Shown one piece after another: positions 1 to 6,782 of a stretch of 34,070 nucleotides of DNA. Position 1 is the stretch's first letter, and each line of letters begins with the position of its first letter. Origin of the DNA: an uncultured Prevotella sp. GTDB lineage: Bacteria; Bacteroidota; Bacteroidia; Bacteroidales; Bacteroidaceae. Below the pieces are notes generated by a model. The model saw only the letters and a list, made by a program, of their open reading frames with translations, made no database searches and was not told where the DNA came from. Made by a program: the position numbers and the translations under genes. The stretch covers positions 1 to 34,070 of the forward strand of contig CAMVAI010000032.1 in assembly GCA_947165435.1 (NCBI GenBank), in the 5' to 3' direction.

Positions 1-85
1 AAATTAAAAATTAAAAATTATGATTAGCTCTGAACCGTGAGAAATGAGCGGCAGAAAGAAAATTAAAAATTAAAAATTATGATTA
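1..85. repeat. Pair of A/T-rich direct repeats
   Basis: A 26-base A/T-rich sequence (built from aattaaa and ending in ttatgatta) occurs at 1-26 and again at 60-85, a period of 59. A related version sits at the end of the mazG-like gene near 4553-4586, so this is a dispersed repeat type. The rest of the gene-free stretch up to 283 holds no convincing gene; the only other feature seen is the parS site at 223-238. Confidence 0.7.
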
Positions 86-222
86 CACATGCTTCGGAAA
101 TGCTTTCCCGCTAATAGTAGGGCGGTGTAGGGCGTTTAGCTTGTAGAACGCTCTCAAGGAATGATTCAACTGGCGGCGTTTTATACAAAAGGAATGGCGG
201 AACTTCAGAAGCATAAGCGATA

Positions 223-238
223 TGTTTCACGTGAAACA
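223..238. other. parS: parS site 1 (ParB-binding palindrome)
   Basis: The sequence TGTTTCACGTGAAACA is a perfect 16-base palindrome. It is identical to the classical bacterial parS consensus bound by ParB/Spo0J. It lies 45 bases upstream of apt, in the gap that in many Bacteroidota separates mnmG from apt. A second copy follows 593 bases downstream. parS sites normally cluster near the chromosome origin. The identity of the motif is seen directly; its use by ParB in this organism is inferred. Confidence 0.9.
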
Positions 239-283
239 AAAGAGAGTAAATATCATATATAATAACGTTAAAACCAAGAGAAT

Positions 284-814
284 ATGAACAACAAGACATT
301 AATGGCTAATCTGCGTTGCATACCAGATTTCCCGCAGAAGGGCATCAACTTCCGTGATGTCACTACCCTATTCAAGAACCCCGCCTGTCTGCAGATTATG
401 GTGGACGAGCTTTATGAGTTGTACAAGAACAAAGGCATCACCAAGATTGTAGGCATCGAGAGCCGCGGCTTCGTGATGGCTTCGGCATTAGCGGTGAAAC
501 TCGGAGCTGGAGTGGTGCTCGCCCGCAAGCCCGGCAAGTTGCCCGCTGCCACCGTTCAGGAGAGCTACTCAAAGGAGTATGGCACCGACACCATCGAGAT
601 TCACGAGGATGCCATCAACGACAAAGACATCGTTCTGTTGCACGACGACCTGCTGGCAACAGGTGGAACCATGAAGGCTGCCTGCGACCTGGTGAAGAAA
701 TTCAACCCGAGGAAAATCATGGTCAACTTCCTCATCGAGATTACCGATGAGGGGCTGCACGGGCGTGATGTGTTTGACAAGGACACGGAAATAACCACGC
801 TGATGACAGTGTAA
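284..814 (+). CDS. apt: Adenine phosphoribosyltransferase
   Basis: This 176-residue protein salvages adenine by joining it to PRPP to make AMP in the cytoplasm. The PRPP-binding loop is clear at about residues 117-130 (VLLHDDLLATGGTM; E. coli Apt has DDLLATGGT). The N-terminal IPDFPQKGINFRDVT segment is the family's typical adenine-site start. Length is normal. ATG 284 is used here; Met7 is a possible alternative because the family often begins close to the IPDFP segment. The gene is bracketed by two parS sites: one ends 45 bases before the start and the other begins one base after the stop codon. uvrC follows after 84 bases on the same strand. No Bacteroidota-type promoter was clear in front of it. 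Confidence 0.96.
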   Translation: MNNKTLMANLRCIPDFPQKGINFRDVTTLFKNPACLQIMVDELYELYKNKGITKIVGIESRGFVMASALAVKLGAGVVLARKPGKLPAATVQESYSKEYGTDTIEIHEDAINDKDIVLLHDDLLATGGTMKAACDLVKKFNPRKIMVNFLIEITDEGLHGRDVFDKDTEITTLMTV

Positions 815-815
815 A

Positions 816-831
816 TGTTTCACGTGAAACC
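816..831. other. parS: parS site 2 (one mismatch)
   Basis: TGTTTCACGTGAAACC matches the 16-base parS consensus at 15 positions; only the last base differs. It starts one base after the apt stop codon, in the apt-uvrC gap. With the perfect site at 223-238 it makes a pair 593 bases apart, which makes chance occurrence very unlikely. Confidence 0.85.
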
Positions 832-898
832 ATAGAAAATTACCACAATAAAATATCCGAATAGTACAGTCAGCGGATAAGAACAAAGAAAAGAAGCG

Positions 899-2767
899 AT
901 GACGAAGGAAGAGAACGAGGCACGGTTGGAAAAGTTGCGTGCCATTGTGCGGGCGATGCCCGACAAGCCCGGCAGCTATCAGTATTACGATGCTGCGGGC
1001 ACCATTATCTATGTAGGCAAGGCGAAGAATCTGAAGAACCGTGTCTCGTCCTACTTCCATACCGAGGTTGACCGCTTCAAGACGAAGGTGCTGGTATCGA
1101 AGATATGCGACATCAGCTATACGGTGGTGAACACCGAGGAGGACGCCCTGCTGCTGGAGAACGCCCTCATCAAGAAATACAACCCCCGGTACAACGTGCT
1201 GCTGAAGGATGGCAAGACCTACCCCAGCATCTGCATCACGAAGGAATACCTGCCACGCATTTTTCCTACACGTACCATCAACAGAAAATGGGGCACCTAC
1301 TATGGCCCTTACTCACACGTGGGAGCCATGCACGGTGTGCTTGACCTCATCAAGCAGCTCTACCGTCCCCGCCCCTGCAAGCAGCCTATGACCGAAGAAG
1401 GCGTGAAGACGGGGAAATACCAGGTATGTCTCGACTACCACATCAAGAAGTGTGGCGGTCCGTGCGTGTCGCGCCAGTCGTGGGACGACTACCAGCAAAA
1501 TATCCGACAAGCCCGCGAGATACTGAAGGGCAACACCCGCGAGGTGGAGCGCGAGCTGATGGAACGCATGCAGCAGTTGGCAGAAGAGCTACGCTTCGAA
1601 GAGGCCGAAGAGTTTAAGCGCCGGTACCTGCTGCTGGAACAGTTTGTGGCCAAGAGCGAGGTAGTGAGCCATACCATCGACAACGTGGATGTGCTCACGA
1701 TAACGAACGACGAAAAGGTAGCCTACGTCAACTATATCCACGTGTCGAACGGCCAGATCAACCAGTCGTTCACCTTCGAGTACAAGAAACGGTTAGACGA
1801 GACAGACGAAGAACTGCTACAGCTGGCCATTGCTGAGATGCGCGAGCGTTTCAAGAGCACCGCCAAGGAGATCATACTGCCACAAGAGGTAGATATCAAC
1901 CTGGGCGGCGTGACCATCACCGTGCCCCAGCGCGGCGATAAAAAGACGCTGCTCGACCTCTCGCTGATGAACGGCAGGCAGTATAAGTTCGACCGGCTGA
2001 AACAGAGCGAAAAACTCAATCCGGAGCAAAAGCAGGTACGGCTAATGAAGGAGCTGCAAGACCTGCTGCACCTGCCGAAGATGCCCTACCAGATAGAGTG
2101 TTTCGACAACTCGAACATCTCGGGAACGGATGCCGTGGCCGCCTGCGTGGTGTTCAAGAAGATGAAGCCCTCGAAGCAAGACTACCGCCGCTATAACATC
2201 AAGACCGTGGTAGGCCCCGACGACTATGCCTCGATGAAGGAAGTGGTGTATCGCCGCTACAAACGGCTGACCGACGAAGAACAGCCCCTACCCGACCTCA
2301 TCATTGCCGATGGCGGCAAGGGGCAAATGGAGGTCATCCGACAGGCCGTGCAAGACGAGCTGGGCCTTGACATCCCTATTGCCGGACTTGCCAAAGACAA
2401 CCGCCACCGCACCAACGAGCTGCTCTACGGATTCCCGCCAAGGATCATTGGCATGAAAGACACGTCAGAGCTATTTCGCGTGCTCACCCACCTGCAAGAC
2501 GAAGTACACCGCTTCGCCATCACCTTCCACCGAGAAAAGCGTTCTAAGCACGCTTTACACTCCGAGCTGGACAACATCAAGGGCATAGGCCCCAAGACGC
2601 GTGACGAGCTTCTAAAAGCCCTTAAATCGGTTCGTAGAATACAAGAGGCAGAGCTGGCACAATTAGAGCAGGTGGTGGGTGCAGCAAAAGCCAGTATGGT
2701 TTATCAGCATTTCCATCCCGAAAACGTAAAGGAAGAAGGGAAAATATCGTTCGGTGGTGAGCCGTGA
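899..2767 (+). CDS. uvrC: UvrABC system protein C (excinuclease subunit)
   Basis: UvrC (622 residues, normal length) makes both incisions around bulky DNA lesions during nucleotide excision repair, together with UvrB. The N-terminal GIY-YIG nuclease is seen at about residues 22-55 (PGSYQYYD, IIYVGKAKNLKNRV). A UVR motif that contacts UvrB lies near 225-245 (LAEELRFEEAEEFKRR). The RNase H-like nuclease that makes the 5' incision carries IECFDNSNISG and DLIIADGGKGQ with its acidic residues. The C-terminus has a helix-hairpin-helix (IKGIGPKTRDELL). It follows apt by 84 bases, including parS site 2. The stop codon runs straight into a six-unit tandem repeat, and the last coding bases resemble a degenerate repeat unit. 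Confidence 0.97.
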   Translation: MTKEENEARLEKLRAIVRAMPDKPGSYQYYDAAGTIIYVGKAKNLKNRVSSYFHTEVDRFKTKVLVSKICDISYTVVNTEEDALLLENALIKKYNPRYNVLLKDGKTYPSICITKEYLPRIFPTRTINRKWGTYYGPYSHVGAMHGVLDLIKQLYRPRPCKQPMTEEGVKTGKYQVCLDYHIKKCGGPCVSRQSWDDYQQNIRQAREILKGNTREVERELMERMQQLAEELRFEEAEEFKRRYLLLEQFVAKSEVVSHTIDNVDVLTITNDEKVAYVNYIHVSNGQINQSFTFEYKKRLDETDEELLQLAIAEMRERFKSTAKEIILPQEVDINLGGVTITVPQRGDKKTLLDLSLMNGRQYKFDRLKQSEKLNPEQKQVRLMKELQDLLHLPKMPYQIECFDNSNISGTDAVAACVVFKKMKPSKQDYRRYNIKTVVGPDDYASMKEVVYRRYKRLTDEEQPLPDLIIADGGKGQMEVIRQAVQDELGLDIPIAGLAKDNRHRTNELLYGFPPRIIGMKDTSELFRVLTHLQDEVHRFAITFHREKRSKHALHSELDNIKGIGPKTRDELLKALKSVRRIQEAELAQLEQVVGAAKASMVYQHFHPENVKEEGKISFGGEP

Positions 2768-2772
2768 CAGCG

Positions 2773-2903
2773 CGGGCAGAGAAGCGTTACATTTCGGGCA
2801 GAGAAGCGTTACATTTCGGGCAGAGAAGCGTTACATTTCGGGCAAAGAGGCGTAATATTTCGGGCAAAGAGGCGTAATATTTCGGGCAGAGAGCCGTGAC
2901 ATT
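2773..2903. repeat. 22-base tandem repeat, six units, after uvrC
   Basis: Six head-to-tail units of 22 bases begin at 2773, 2795, 2817, 2839, 2861 and 2883. Units 1-3 are identical (starting cgggcagagaagcg). Units 4-5 share three or four changes and are identical to each other. Unit 6 is more diverged. The uvrC stop region (gagccgtgacag) looks like the end of a further degenerate unit. No spacers separate the units, so this is a minisatellite and not a CRISPR. Confidence 0.92.
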
Positions 2904-2989
2904 AAGCAGAGCGCCGGAAGATGCCCCCGGACGTCACTCCGCTACTCTGAAACGTGTAACCATTTGACAATGAGCACCTTCATACGCAA

Positions 2990-3218
2990 ATGTAACAATG
3001 TAACAATGTAACATTGTAACATTAAGCATTATCAGATATTCGTGACGAATGACAGATGACAGTTTTTGGAAAAGAGAAAGAAAAGTATTATTATTATTAT
3101 ATATATTATAATATATATAATAATAATTATTAATATACACTCTATTTGAAAAAACTGTCATCTGTCATCTGTCATAACCTTAATGTTACAATGTTACAAT
3201 GTTACATTGTTACATTTT
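2990..3218. repeat. Long inverted repeat with A/T-rich centre
   Basis: The outer arms of about 37 bases (2990-3026 and 3179-3216; built from tgtaacaatg and its complement) match in reverse complement with a single mismatch. Inner arms (atgacagatgacagttttt near 3049-3067, complement near 3152-3170) match for about 19 bases. The centre, about 3086-3135, is an almost self-complementary run of TTA/TAT. The whole could fold into one very long cruciform or RNA hairpin. It resembles a miniature inverted-repeat element, but no target duplication was found. It fills most of the 630-base gap between uvrC and dtd. Confidence 0.8.
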
Positions 3219-3341
3219 CATAGGGGATGGAACATCATCCGACAAAGCCGTAGGTCATAAAGTAACAGCATGACGTGACCACAGAATAATAGACCGATAA
3301 TAGCCCAGCGCGCAGAAAACGCAGGAAATTAAACGAAAGAA

Positions 3342-3373
3342 TTTGGAGGAATGAAAATAATATCGTATCTTTG
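3342..3373 (+). promoter_or_regulatory. Promoter of dtd (Bacteroidota type)
   Basis: TTTG at 3342-3345 is followed, after 20 bases, by TATCTTTG at 3366-3373. This matches the Bacteroidota primary-sigma consensus TTTG/TAnnTTTG fully. Transcription would start near 3378-3380, about 20 bases before the dtd start codon. The site excludes the longer in-frame reading that begins at 3371. Confidence 0.8.
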
Positions 3374-3397
3374 CCAACAATAAAACAAGAAGCAACG

Positions 3398-3850
3398 ATG
3401 AGAGCAGTAATACAGCGCGTGAGCCAAGCCAGCGTGACGATAAACGGAGAGGTGAAGTCGGCTATAGGGTGGGGATTCCTCATCTTGTTGGGCGTATGCG
3501 ATGAAGACACGATGGACGATGTGGAATGGCTGGTGAAGAAGATAGCCAACCTGCGCGTGTTTGACGACGAAGCGGGCGTGATGAACCGCTCGATACAGGA
3601 CATCGGCGGCGAGGCCCTGGTGGTGAGCCAGTTCACACTCTATGCCAGCTACAAGAAGGGCAACCGCCCCAGCTGGTTTCGTGCGGGCAGCCACGAGCAC
3701 TCCATACCGCTCTACGAGGCGTTCTGCAGTGAGCTGTCGGCGGCCATAGGCAAGGCTGTAGGTACAGGGGAGTTCGGTGCCGATATGAAGGTGGAGCTGC
3801 TGAACGACGGGCCGGTGACGATATGTATGGATACGAAGAATAAGGAATAA
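3398..3850 (+). CDS. dtd: D-aminoacyl-tRNA deacylase
   Basis: Dtd (150 residues) removes D-amino acids and glycine wrongly attached to tRNA. The start MRAVIQRVSQASV is the family's usual N-terminus. The catalytic SQFTLYA motif is at 77-83, and the cross-subunit Gly-cisPro motif appears as GPVTI at 138-142. An in-frame reading extends back to 3371, but those bases lie in the promoter, so ATG 3398 is chosen. The gene has its own promoter, so it is probably transcribed independently of uvrC. The small membrane gene begins 125 bases later. Confidence 0.96.
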   Translation: MRAVIQRVSQASVTINGEVKSAIGWGFLILLGVCDEDTMDDVEWLVKKIANLRVFDDEAGVMNRSIQDIGGEALVVSQFTLYASYKKGNRPSWFRAGSHEHSIPLYEAFCSELSAAIGKAVGTGEFGADMKVELLNDGPVTICMDTKNKE

Positions 3851-3863
3851 AAGCCTCCCCCAA

Positions 3864-3882
3864 CCCCCTCCTGTAGAGGGGG
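3864..3882. terminator. C/G-rich hairpin after dtd
   Basis: CCCCCTC at 3864-3870 pairs with GAGGGGG at 3876-3882 around a CTGTA loop, 13 bases after the dtd stop. There is no T-run, so it may be a weak terminator or an RNA 3' end stabiliser. The wider sequence (cctcccccaaccccctcc) is of a type I recognise as common between Bacteroidota genes. After it comes a purine-rich low-complexity stretch (about 3896-3975, repeated ggagaaaaa) leading to the next start codon. Confidence 0.5.
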
Positions 3883-3975
3883 CTATGAGCGGAGAAAAGA
3901 AGAATAAGAAGGAAAAAAAGGAGAAAAAAAGGAGAAAAAAAGAGTAAAAAAGGAGTAAAAAAAGAGAGAAAAATA

Positions 3976-4227
3976 ATGAAGAAATACCTCAGAGAACTGG
4001 AGATAGCAGGCATGATACTCATCGGTATCGGCATCGTCATAGCACACACAGCAGGCTATAATTATGGGGCATGGCCATGCAGCGCGGGCATGCTGGTGCT
4101 ACTCATTCCCTACCTCTACAAAGCTTGCCATTGGAAAGAATATGCCAAGGAGAACCAACGCAACATCTGGATTATCACCATCTGCATACTGCTGATATAT
4201 TTACAACTACTGATACTCAAACTATGA
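3976..4227 (+). CDS. Small two- or three-helix membrane protein, unknown function
   Basis: This 83-residue protein is not one I can name. It has a charged N-terminus (MKKYLRELE), a hydrophobic helix at about 10-26 (IAGMILIGIGIVIAHTA), a second at about 36-50 (SAGMLVLLIPYLYKA), a polar loop (HWKEYAKENQRN) and a third at about 64-82 (IWIITICILLIYLQLL). It is probably an inner-membrane protein. It ends in ATGA, so its stop codon overlaps the start of the MazG-like gene. That suggests translational coupling. The start ATG follows a long purine-rich tract that could serve as an A-rich ribosome-binding leader, as is usual in Bacteroidota. Confidence 0.75.
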   Translation: MKKYLRELEIAGMILIGIGIVIAHTAGYNYGAWPCSAGMLVLLIPYLYKACHWKEYAKENQRNIWIITICILLIYLQLLILKL

Positions 4228-4577
4228 CAATAAAAGAAGCACAAGAAGCTGTTGACCAATGGATTAAGCAGTACGGCGTGCGCTACTTCTCAGAGTTGAC
4301 GAATATGGCCGTGCTCACCGAGGAGGTTGGCGAACTGGCTCGCATTATGGCCAGAAGGTATGGCGAACAGTCGTGGAAACCGTCTGACCCGCAGGGCGAT
4401 GACAACGGACGGAAGGCCATGGGCGAAGAGATGGCCGATGTGCTGTGGGTGCTACTGTGCCTGGCTAACCAGACAGGCATCGACCTGACCACAGAGCTGC
4501 AGAAGAGCATTGAGAAAAAGACAGAACGCGACAAAACAAGACACATGGAGAATGAAAAATTAAAAATTAATAATTAA
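4224..4577 (+). CDS. MazG-like nucleotide pyrophosphohydrolase
   Basis: This 117-residue protein belongs to the all-alpha NTP pyrophosphohydrolase group, which hydrolyses (d)NTPs to monophosphates and cleans the nucleotide pool. The metal-binding pattern is visible as LTEEVGELAR (EExxE type) and GEEMADVLWVLL (ExxD). It is a single MazG domain, shorter than the two-domain E. coli MazG. The in-frame reading extends back to 4071, but ATG 4224 is chosen because it overlaps the stop of the previous gene (ATGA) and the homologous part starts here. The last eight residues (NEKLKINN) are encoded by the A/T-rich dispersed repeat, so the natural C-terminus has been replaced or extended by the repeat. 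Confidence 0.88.
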   Translation: MTIKEAQEAVDQWIKQYGVRYFSELTNMAVLTEEVGELARIMARRYGEQSWKPSDPQGDDNGRKAMGEEMADVLWVLLCLANQTGIDLTTELQKSIEKKTERDKTRHMENEKLKINN

Positions 4578-4677
4578 AAATTATGATATGCTTATGCGGA
4601 TGAAGGTGAGGCAGGAACAAATAAAAAATTGTGATATGCTTATGGCGATGAAGGTGAGGCCGGAAGAAATGAAAAAA
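4553..4677. repeat. A/T-rich repeat plus a 48-base tandem duplication
   Basis: An A/T-rich segment (4553-4586) overlaps the 3' end of the mazG-like gene and matches the repeat at the window start. It is followed by two imperfect copies of a unit of about 48 bases (4580-4627 and 4628-4677). Both copies contain gatatgcttatg and gatgaaggtgaggc. No gene or clear promoter was seen in the gap up to deoC. Confidence 0.75.
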
Positions 4678-4717
4678 AGATGTAAACTAAATATTCACGA
4701 AAAAAAACGATAAAAAC

Positions 4718-5605
4718 ATGGAAGAAAACAAGTACGAGAAGGCATTGAGCCTTTACAACTGCGAGATCAGCGACGACGAGGTGCGCGAGGCCGTAAAGAA
4801 GATTATTACCGAGAAAGTGGCCGAGAATGACACCCCGGAAGTGAAGAAATTCCTGATGGGCAGCGTAGAGCTGACCACCCTGAAGACCACCGACTCGGAA
4901 GAGAGCGTGATGGCATTTACGGAACGCGTGAACGCCTTTGACGAGCAGTACCCCGAGCTGCCCCACGTGGCTACCATCTGCGTCTATCCCTGCTTTGCCA
5001 AGACGGTCAGCGAGACGTTAGAGGTAGATGGCGTAGAGATAGCCTGCGTGAGCGGCTCGTTCCCCTCGTCGCAGGCATTGCTGGAAGTAAAGGTGGCCGA
5101 GACGGCACTAGCTGTGAAAGACGGGGCCACGGAGATAGACATCGTGCAGAGCGTGGGCAAATTCCTCGCTGGCGACTACGAGACGGTGGCCGATGAAATC
5201 AGCGAACTGAAGGCCGTCTGCGGCGAGAAGAAGATGAAGGTGATATTGGAGACGGGCTGCCTGAAGACTGCCTCGAACATCAAGAAGGCATCGCTGCTGG
5301 CCATGTATGCCGGAGCCGACTATATCAAGACCAGTACCGGAAAACTGGAGCCTGCCGCCACCCCGGAGGCTGCCTACGTGATGTGCCAGGCCATCAAGGA
5401 ATACTACGACAAGACGGGCATACAGATTGGTTTCAAGCCTGCTGGCGGGCTGAACTCGGTAAGCGATGCGCTGACGATGTACACCATCGTGAAGGAGGTG
5501 CTGGGCGAGCAATGGCTCACCAACCAGTGGTTCCGCATGGGTACCAGCCGCTTGGCCAACCTGCTGCTGAGCGAGGTGGTAGGGAGCGAGACGAAGTTTT
5601 TCTGA
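4718..5605 (+). CDS. deoC: Deoxyribose-phosphate aldolase
   Basis: DeoC (295 residues) splits 2-deoxyribose 5-phosphate into acetaldehyde and glyceraldehyde 3-phosphate, the last step of deoxynucleoside breakdown. The Schiff-base lysine is K204 in DYIKTSTGK. The preceding VKVILETG strand and the acidic ATEIDIV segment (D141) are also typical. The chain is longer than the short DeoC class because of an N-terminal helical extension of about 60 residues, as in the E. coli-type group. It is the last + strand gene before a convergent polyprenyl synthase. The stop codon lies inside the terminator hairpin. Confidence 0.96.
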   Translation: MEENKYEKALSLYNCEISDDEVREAVKKIITEKVAENDTPEVKKFLMGSVELTTLKTTDSEESVMAFTERVNAFDEQYPELPHVATICVYPCFAKTVSETLEVDGVEIACVSGSFPSSQALLEVKVAETALAVKDGATEIDIVQSVGKFLAGDYETVADEISELKAVCGEKKMKVILETGCLKTASNIKKASLLAMYAGADYIKTSTGKLEPAATPEAAYVMCQAIKEYYDKTGIQIGFKPAGGLNSVSDALTMYTIVKEVLGEQWLTNQWFRMGTSRLANLLLSEVVGSETKFF

Positions 5606-5621
5606 ACGTTGAAACGTTCAG
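5602..5621 (+). terminator. Hairpin at the deoC stop codon
   Basis: CTGAACGT at 5602-5609 pairs perfectly with ACGTTCAG at 5614-5621 around a four-base loop. The deoC stop codon TGA (5603-5605) is in the left arm. There is no T-run after it, so termination strength is uncertain. The tandem hairpins that follow may contribute. Confidence 0.55.
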
Positions 5622-5626
5622 AACGG

Positions 5627-5721
5627 GGGCTTAGCAAGCCAGGGAAAGGCGGGCTTAGCAAGCCAGGGAAAGGCGGGCTTAGCAAGCCAGAGAAAGGCGG
5701 GCTTAGCAAGCCAGAAAACGG
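5627..5721. repeat. 24-base tandem repeat, four units, each a small hairpin
   Basis: Units begin at 5627, 5651, 5675 and 5699. Each contains GGCTTAGCAAGCC, a five-base-pair stem with an AGC loop, followed by a purine-rich spacer. The array fills the gap between convergent deoC and the polyprenyl synthase and ends two bases before the latter's stop codon. The four mini-hairpins could act as a two-way terminator. Confidence 0.9.
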
Positions 5722-5723
5722 GG

Positions 5724-6701
5724 CTAATAGTTGCGCTGAGCCACGTAGTCAACATAGGCTGTCAGGGAATCCCTGATGGCCTTTTCTTTTACGTGACGGT
5801 CAATATAGCGGTTGCATAAGAGGCTGATTTCCTGCATCTTCTGCTCAGCGTAAGCAATGCCGCCCTGCTGTTTGGTAAACTCTACCAACACGGCTATCTC
5901 GTCGCTGTTGATGGTACCCGCCTTCACCTTGCGCGCCAACGTCTGCATCGACTCGTAGGGCGAATTGTTCAGCGCATAGATCACCGGCAGCGTCAGCTTC
6001 CCTTCAGCCATATCGTTGCCCGTGGGTTTGCCTATCTCCTTCGAGTCGAAGTAGTCGAAGATGTCGTCGCGAATCTGGAACACGATGCCCAGGTTCTGGC
6101 CGAACACCTTGGCCTCTTCCACCTCGCTGTCGCTGGCATTGGCCGACAAGGCTCCGATGGCCGCACAAGCCTCGAAGAGTGCTGCCGTCTTCTGCTTGAT
6201 GACGTCATAATACACCGCCTCACTGATTTCCTGGTTGTTGATGTTCGACAGCTGCAGTATCTCGCCCGCCGCCAGCGTGCGCCCCAGCTCGGCCAGATAC
6301 TCGATGATGCGCTGGTTGTTGGTCTTCGCCACATGCAGCAGCGCGGTAGAAAGGATGAAGTCGCCCACCAATACAGACACCTTATTATTATAGATGGCAT
6401 TCACCGACGGCTGACCGCGCCGCTCGCCGCTCTCATCCACCACGTCATCGTGAACCAGCGATGCCGTGTGCAGCAGTTCCAGTCCTACGGCAGCATACTG
6501 CGTAGTCATCGTCACCGCCCCGTAGTTCTTGGCCATGAGCAGCATCAGCATCGGGCGCATGCGCTTGCCGCCCCGCTGTCGAATGTGCGACAATGCCTGG
6601 CTGAGCATGCCATCATAGTGCGTCAGACTTTTGTTGAACAACGCGATGAAATCGGCCAAATCGTCGTCTATGGGCCTTCTGATAAGCGATAAATAATCCA
6701 T
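5724..6701 (-). CDS. Polyprenyl diphosphate synthase (long-chain, IspB-like)
   Basis: This 325-residue trans-prenyltransferase extends farnesyl diphosphate with isopentenyl units, giving the side chain of menaquinone. The two aspartate-rich motifs are seen: DDVVD at 85-89 and DDIFD at 212-216. GGKRMRP near 44-50 is the diphosphate-binding segment. Small residues before the first motif (HTASLVH) suggest a long-chain product; the exact length cannot be read. ATG 6701 is chosen. A TTG seven codons upstream would start inside the -7 promoter element. The gene converges on deoC and diverges from polA. Confidence 0.92.
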   Translation of the reverse strand: MDYLSLIRRPIDDDLADFIALFNKSLTHYDGMLSQALSHIRQRGGKRMRPMLMLLMAKNYGAVTMTTQYAAVGLELLHTASLVHDDVVDESGERRGQPSVNAIYNNKVSVLVGDFILSTALLHVAKTNNQRIIEYLAELGRTLAAGEILQLSNINNQEISEAVYYDVIKQKTAALFEACAAIGALSANASDSEVEEAKVFGQNLGIVFQIRDDIFDYFDSKEIGKPTGNDMAEGKLTLPVIYALNNSPYESMQTLARKVKAGTINSDEIAVLVEFTKQQGGIAYAEQKMQEISLLCNRYIDRHVKEKAIRDSLTAYVDYVAQRNY

Positions 6702-6719
6702 AAGCAAAGAATTTTGATA

Positions 6720-6727
6720 CAAAAGTA
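6720..6727 (-). promoter_or_regulatory. -7 element of the polyprenyl synthase promoter
   Basis: Read on the - strand, TACTTTTG matches TAnnTTTG and lies 18 bases before ATG 6701. No good -33 TTTG was found at the expected distance, so only the -7 box is called. The 80-base gap shared with polA showed no full consensus promoter for polA. Confidence 0.55.
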
Positions 6728-6782
6728 ATGAAAATATCGTGATATTGGAAAATTTTTTAGTAATTTTACGCGAAAATAATTA

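Noticed and set aside
2773..2903. 22-base repeat array as a CRISPR
   Set aside because: Units are directly abutting with no unique spacers, and no cas genes are near.
2934..3161. 75-codon - strand frame between uvrC and dtd
   Set aside because: It is built from the inverted repeat and its TTA/TAT centre, so it is low-complexity and not a gene.
5404..5709. - strand frame with repeated LLSPPFPG across the 24-base array
   Set aside because: It is a translation of the tandem repeat plus antisense deoC; the unit is a multiple of three, which keeps the frame open by accident.
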